Source of the DNA: Gynurincola endophyticus
GTDB lineage: Bacteria > Bacteroidota > Bacteroidia > Chitinophagales > Chitinophagaceae
Length of the DNA: 64,000 nucleotides
Direction of reading: 5' to 3'
Assembly: GCF_003991195.1 (NCBI RefSeq)
Contig: NZ_RCWL01000010.1
Span: forward strand, 86,913-150,912
The notes under the pieces were generated by a model that made no database searches, was not told the origin of the DNA, and saw nothing but the letters and a program-made list of their open reading frames with translations. The translations under genes were made by a program, and so were the position numbers. Each line of letters opens with the position of its first letter. Within the stretch, counting starts at the first letter, position 1. Positions 62,073-64,000 of the stretch are shown one piece after another.

Positions 62073-62852
62073 ATGAAAAACATATGCTTATCAGTGTGTT
62101 GCTTTTTGCTCTTATTCACAGCCTGTCAGAAAAATGAAATTATACCTGAAGATAAAACCCTTGTAACAGATTCGGATATTGAAAAAATTACTGCAATGGG
62201 GTTTAATCCGCAAGGTTTGCAAAAAGTGGATAAGGGATTTATTGTGGAAGGAGATATTTTTATCAGAGAGGATGAGGCTGCATATAACGGCTTTAGTGAT
62301 CAATTGGAAGAATATGTAGTCAGAACCAGCCGTGTTACAGGTTTACCCCGAACGATTACTATCCGGGTGGCAGGCAGTTTACCTTCTTCTTATATTACAG
62401 CAACAGATGCAGCCATCGCCCGCTATAATGCAGTTGGTCTGAGAATTACTTTTGCGCGGGTAACCACCGGAGGCAATATCGTTATTAGCGGAGTTGCCTC
62501 TACATCTTTTCTTGCGATTGCCGGTTACCCTGCCGGAGGTAATCCTTATAATAGTATTCAACTTAGCAGAACCTATCTGGATAGCTGGGTTGCTCCCTCG
62601 GTAACGACTGTAATTGCACATGAAATCGGGCATTGTATAGGTTTCGGACATACTGACCAGTATGACCCGTCTTATAGTTGTGGCAGTGGTGGATTTGAAC
62701 AACCCGGATATCCTTCAGGTGGTGTTGTACCTATTCCGGGAGTACCGCCAGGCCCTTCTCCCGATTCATGGATGCTGCGATGCATCAGTAATGGAATAAA
62801 TCGCCCGTTTACGCCTACAGATCTTACTGTTCTTAGAATCATTTATGGGTAA
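62073..62852 (+). CDS. M57-type zinc metalloprotease lipoprotein, copy 5
   Basis: The 259-aa product has lipobox LFTAC with CQKNE, as in copy 4, but an intact active site HEIGHCIGFGHTDQY from 62619. The N-terminal domain reads AMGFNPQGLQKVDKGFIVEGDIF. So its signal region is close to copy 4 while its catalytic domain is closer to copy 1, which suggests recombination between copies. Predicted active surface protease; substrate unknown. Confidence 0.87.
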   Translation: MKNICLSVCCFLLLFTACQKNEIIPEDKTLVTDSDIEKITAMGFNPQGLQKVDKGFIVEGDIFIREDEAAYNGFSDQLEEYVVRTSRVTGLPRTITIRVAGSLPSSYITATDAAIARYNAVGLRITFARVTTGGNIVISGVASTSFLAIAGYPAGGNPYNSIQLSRTYLDSWVAPSVTTVIAHEIGHCIGFGHTDQYDPSYSCGSGGFEQPGYPSGGVVPIPGVPPGPSPDSWMLRCISNGINRPFTPTDLTVLRIIYG

Positions 62853-62918
62853 TAGTGGCGCTGATTCGTAGTGTGAAAATTGGTCTGTAGCATTCTTTAC
62901 TCACCTGAAAATTTCATT

Positions 62919-63692
62919 ATGAAAAATATAATATCAATGTCACTGCTGATACTGTTTATCAGCGCGGGTTGTCAAAAGAATAGCCAACATATTCCGGCTG
63001 ATAATAGTATCAATGAAGCGGATATTCAAAAAATTGAAGCAATGGGTTTTAGTGCAGAAGGAATTATCAGAATCGATAATGGGTATGTTGTTGAGGGGGA
63101 TATTATTATCACCGATCAACAATTGGTGCAACCGGTGAAAACCCCGGGAAAACTATTTACTGATGCTGAGCATTATGTAGACAGTAACCTGGTAATAGGC
63201 CCCAGAATAATTACAATTAGGGTAAACGCAGCTATGCCGTCACGTTATATGACGGCAGCTGATTCAGCGATTGCTCGTTATAATGCTTTAGGATTGAGTT
63301 TGACATTTCAACGAGTAACAATGGGTGGAAATATAGTTATTAATGGTGTGACCGGAGCTAGCTATCTGGCAGCGACAGGATTTCCATCATTAGGCAATCC
63401 TTATAGTACTATTTTGTTAAACAGATCTTTCCTGGATGTATGGGCAATGGGTACGCTCACTACTATTGTTACACATGAAATCGGCCATGCAATCGGTTTT
63501 CATCATACTGACTATGCCGATGTGTCGTATAGTTGCGGGCCTCCATCAAGACCCGTTCCTCCGCGGAATGTTCACGTGCCGGGTACTCCAACCGGTCCTG
63601 AACCTGATTCATGGATGCTCGCCTGCATTCCTAACGGTGTTGATCGTCCGTTTACCGCTATGGATATTTTAGCACTTACTACTATTTATTAA
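62919..63692 (+). CDS. M57-type zinc metalloprotease lipoprotein, copy 6
   Basis: ATG 62919 is chosen (MKNIISMSLLILFISAGCQKN, lipobox SAGC); the frame is open to 62880. The 257-aa product has the shared domain (AMGFSAEGIIRIDNGYVVEGDI, EHYVD) and HEIGHAIGFHHTDYAD from 63474, a complete zinc site. C-terminus DSWMLACIPNGVDRPFT. Predicted active. It lies 67 bases after copy 5 and 38 before copy 7. Confidence 0.87.
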   Translation: MKNIISMSLLILFISAGCQKNSQHIPADNSINEADIQKIEAMGFSAEGIIRIDNGYVVEGDIIITDQQLVQPVKTPGKLFTDAEHYVDSNLVIGPRIITIRVNAAMPSRYMTAADSAIARYNALGLSLTFQRVTMGGNIVINGVTGASYLAATGFPSLGNPYSTILLNRSFLDVWAMGTLTTIVTHEIGHAIGFHHTDYADVSYSCGPPSRPVPPRNVHVPGTPTGPEPDSWMLACIPNGVDRPFTAMDILALTTIY

Positions 63693-63729
63693 ACTGCTGC
63701 AGTTTAAATTATTCACCTAAATAATACAC

Positions 63730-64000
63730 ATGAGAAAAATAGTTATAATACTTTTATCAGCATTTATTATGAACAGTGGCTGTCATAAAAATAATTCAAT
63801 TGTTGAGAAGGATGAAGCTTCTGCATCTGATATGGAACGTATCGGATCAATGGGGTTTAGTAAAGAAGGTATTTTGAAATTACCGGATGGCTTTATCGTA
63901 GAAGGCGATCTTTTTATCAGTAATGATCATCTCTTGCAACCGGAAAATTATGCCATTCAATCATTAAATAGTAATGAAGAACATTACAGGCACGTGAATC
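63730..64000 (+). CDS. M57-type lipoprotein, copy 7 (cut by window end)
   Basis: Starts with ATG 63730; lipobox NSGC followed by HKNN. The 90 residues seen cover the signal and the shared N-terminal domain (SMGFSKEGILKLPDGFIVEGDLF, EEHYRH). The catalytic part is beyond the window, so whether it is HEIGH or HLIGH cannot be told. The array continues at least to here. Confidence 0.82.
   Translation, partial: MRKIVIILLSAFIMNSGCHKNNSIVEKDEASASDMERIGSMGFSKEGILKLPDGFIVEGDLFISNDHLLQPENYAIQSLNSNEEHYRHVN

Larger units (their letters stand above)
60246..63729 (+). promoter_or_regulatory. Repeated leader motif TCACCT before array copies 3 to 7
   Basis: A motif close to ATTCACCTTTAAA recurs 10-25 bases before the start codons: 60254-60265 (AATCACCTAAAT), 61158-61169, 62050-62061, 62901-62910 (TCACCTGAAA) and 63711-63720 (ATTCACCTAA). 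Copy 1 has a weaker form (AACCTTTTAAA). The exbD leader (near 18282-18292) also contains ATTCACCTTTT. It could be a translation or regulatory element; duplication with the genes explains part of it. Confidence 0.55.

Noticed and set aside
60254..63720. TCACCT motif as a copy of the 16S rRNA 3' end
   Set aside because: The string matches part of the 16S tail in the same sense, which cannot pair with it; a chance match is likelier.
1..64000. Genome-wide reassignment of TGA to Trp
   Set aside because: All core genes use TGG for Trp with no internal TGA, and at least two intact genes end in TGA. Only the zeta-like frame has internal TGA codons.

Overview
The window looks like chromosomal DNA of a free-living or commensal Bacteroidota bacterium, most like Chitinophagaceae. 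Reasons: moderately AT-rich DNA, the Bacteroidota promoter form (TTTG near -33, TAnnTTTG near -7), a TonB-dependent receptor with a carboxypeptidase-like plug, a type IX secretion C-terminal domain, serine palmitoyltransferase, PafA-type phosphatase, a 7TMR-DISM sensor kinase, and lipoproteins with a C-Q-K signal. I saw no rRNA, tRNA, CRISPR, insertion sequence or prophage.

Layout. 0-11 kb is mostly core metabolism: a HAD phosphatase, acyltransferase, acyl-CoA thioesterase, dipeptide epimerase, proline dehydrogenase, then a thyA-folA-methyltransferase-rRNA methyltransferase run and a LysM/double-psi-barrel cell-wall protein. 11.3-12.3 kb is a small accessory cassette: an 86-aa protein overlapping a zeta-toxin-like P-loop kinase frame that is interrupted only by in-frame TGA codons. 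12.3-25.9 kb holds fmt, NamZ, an FKBP isomerase, pepT, a YpdA-type reductase, an ExbB/ExbD pair, an ArsR-SRPBCC-DoxX operon with a clear operator, prmC/ribD/YigZ, a 3-hydroxyacyl-CoA dehydrogenase and an Mrp ATPase. 26-29 kb is a TonB receptor with a Cys/His-rich small partner, suggesting metal handling.

29-37 kb is a divergent kynurenine (tryptophan breakdown) cluster: ACMS decarboxylase and 3-hydroxyanthranilate dioxygenase one way; an SDR lacking the usual Tyr/Lys, 2-aminomuconic semialdehyde dehydrogenase, a RidA-type deaminase, kynureninase and kynurenine 3-monooxygenase the other, followed by pyrF. The first steps (Trp dioxygenase, formamidase) are not in the window. 37-43 kb has a membrane-anchored LuxR-type regulator, a sigma/anti-sigma/adhesin-like operon, glutaryl-CoA dehydrogenase and aroK, then a non-coding pair of hairpin repeats. 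43.5-58.3 kb carries a sensor kinase, ftsK, lolA, a UbiX-like protein, a T9SS cargo protein, serine palmitoyltransferase, a PafA-type phosphatase and an M16 peptidase.

58.6-64 kb is a tandem array of seven paralogous lipoproteins of the M57 ('HEIGH') metalloprotease family, the last cut by the window edge. Three adjacent copies carry HLIGH instead of HEIGH, so the catalytic Glu is gone while the zinc His residues remain: an array mixing proteases and predicted pseudoproteases. This array and the TGA-interrupted toxin cassette are the two items most worth following up.
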